Assembly: GCA_036734105.1 (NCBI GenBank)
Contig: DAIMZH010000072.1
Coordinates: 1 to 13,276, forward strand
Direction: 5' to 3'
Length of the DNA: 13,276 nt
DNA from: Azoarcus_F sp036734105
GTDB taxonomy: Bacteria > Pseudomonadota > Gammaproteobacteria > Burkholderiales > Rhodocyclaceae
The notes under the pieces are model-generated. The model worked only from the letters and a program-made list of their open reading frames with translations, did no database searches and had not been told where the DNA came from. The position numbers were made by a program, and so were the translations under genes. Below are positions 12,890-13,276 of the stretch, piece by piece. The number at the start of each line of letters is the position of its first letter. The first letter of the stretch is position 1.

Positions 12890-13276
12890 ATGAGCCAGAC
12901 CGAACGCCTGTATCGCCTTGTCCGCATGCTCGAAGACGCCCATCAACCTGTGCCTCTGGCGGCAATGCTGGCCGAGCTGGAGGTTTCGCGTGCCACCTTC
13001 AAGCGTGACCTTGAATACCTGCGCGACCGCCTTGGTGCGCCCATCGTCTGGCAGCGCGGCGAAGACGGACGAGCAAGCGGTTATCTGCTGGAAGGCCCAC
13101 GAGACAACGCTGCCGGGCGTTATGGCATTCAGGGCATGTGGTTTCATCCATCCGAGATTCATGCCTTGCTGATGATGCAGCAACTTGCGGCTGGTATGGA
13201 GACCGGCCTGCTGTCGCAACAAGTGAACGGCCTGATGACACGTCTCACATTGATGCTTGGTAGCGCCGACGACGAC
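12890..13276 (+). CDS. HTH (WYL-type, YafY-like) transcriptional regulator, 3' truncated
   Basis: The first 129 residues of a gene that runs off the right edge of the window. Residues 1-55 form an HTH_11/DeoR-like DNA-binding domain: ERLYRLVRMLEDAHQPVPLA, then AAMLAELEVSRATFKRDLEYLRDRLGAP with the recognition helix SRATFKRDLEYL. Then come IVWQRGEDGRASGYLLEGP (a beta wing) and WFHPSEIHALLMMQQLAAG, the usual linker into a WYL ligand-sensing domain. The WYL motif itself would lie beyond the window. Such regulators often respond to nucleic acid or small-ligand signals. The start ATG at 12890 gives the usual short N-terminus but no clear ribosome binding site is visible. An in-frame ATG at 12860 is possible. 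The inverted repeats just upstream may be its own operators. Confidence 0.85.
   Translation, partial: MSQTERLYRLVRMLEDAHQPVPLAAMLAELEVSRATFKRDLEYLRDRLGAPIVWQRGEDGRASGYLLEGPRDNAAGRYGIQGMWFHPSEIHALLMMQQLAAGMETGLLSQQVNGLMTRLTLMLGSADDD

Noticed and set aside
1..13276. CRISPR arrays, tRNA or rRNA genes, insertion sequences
   Set aside because: No regularly spaced repeats, cloverleaf-like segments, rRNA-like stretches or transposase-like proteins were seen on either strand.

Overview
The window looks like chromosomal DNA of a betaproteobacterium. The DNA is fairly GC-rich and the antisense strands of its genes are long and stop-free. The glutamate-cysteine ligase belongs to the small Acidithiobacillus/Nitrosomonas-type family rather than the E. 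coli GshA family. The AhpC carries the MPAAFTFNCPTE active-site variant that I associate with Burkholderia/Rhodocyclus relatives. The genus cannot be fixed from the sequence. No rRNA, tRNA, CRISPR array, insertion sequence or prophage gene was seen.

Left part (1-4424, all minus strand). The window opens with the first 16 codons of a ParD-like antitoxin that runs off the left edge. Next comes a tightly packed four-gene block read right to left: gshA, gshB, apbE and an EamA/DMT transporter. Junctions are a 14-nt gap, an ATGA overlap and a 1-nt gap, so it is almost certainly one operon. GshA and GshB make glutathione in two ATP-dependent steps. ApbE is an exported flavin transferase lipoprotein and the last gene is a ten-helix inner-membrane transporter.

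Middle (4425-8094). A solitary adenine-type DNA methyltransferase with no restriction enzyme beside it is followed by a motB-motA stator pair (minus strand, ATGA overlap, PomA-like). A divergent plus-strand gene then encodes a one-helix membrane-anchored protein of unknown function. It converges on, and overlaps by 14 bp, a zinc-ribbon plus SAM methyltransferase gene.

Right-centre (8081-9655, minus). Two small Roadblock/LC7-like proteins are encoded in tandem upstream of that methyltransferase. A candidate sigma-54 (-24/-12) promoter lies just upstream of the pair.

Right part (9656-13276). ahpC and ahpF form a peroxide-reducing pair on the plus strand. AhpF passes electrons from NAD(P)H to AhpC, which reduces peroxides. 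They are separated by 209 bp that holds two perfect stem-loops and a candidate Fur box, so the two genes are probably not expressed equally. A clear Rho-independent terminator follows ahpF. A small two-helix membrane protein gene (minus) and a truncated HTH-WYL-type regulator gene (plus) diverge from a 230-bp region containing several inverted repeats.

Most of the window is ordinary housekeeping and stress-response DNA. The less explained parts are the Roadblock pair with its promoter, the ahpC-ahpF gap, the repeat-rich region before the regulator, and the orphan DNA methyltransferase. I found no clear evidence of a wholly new multi-gene system.
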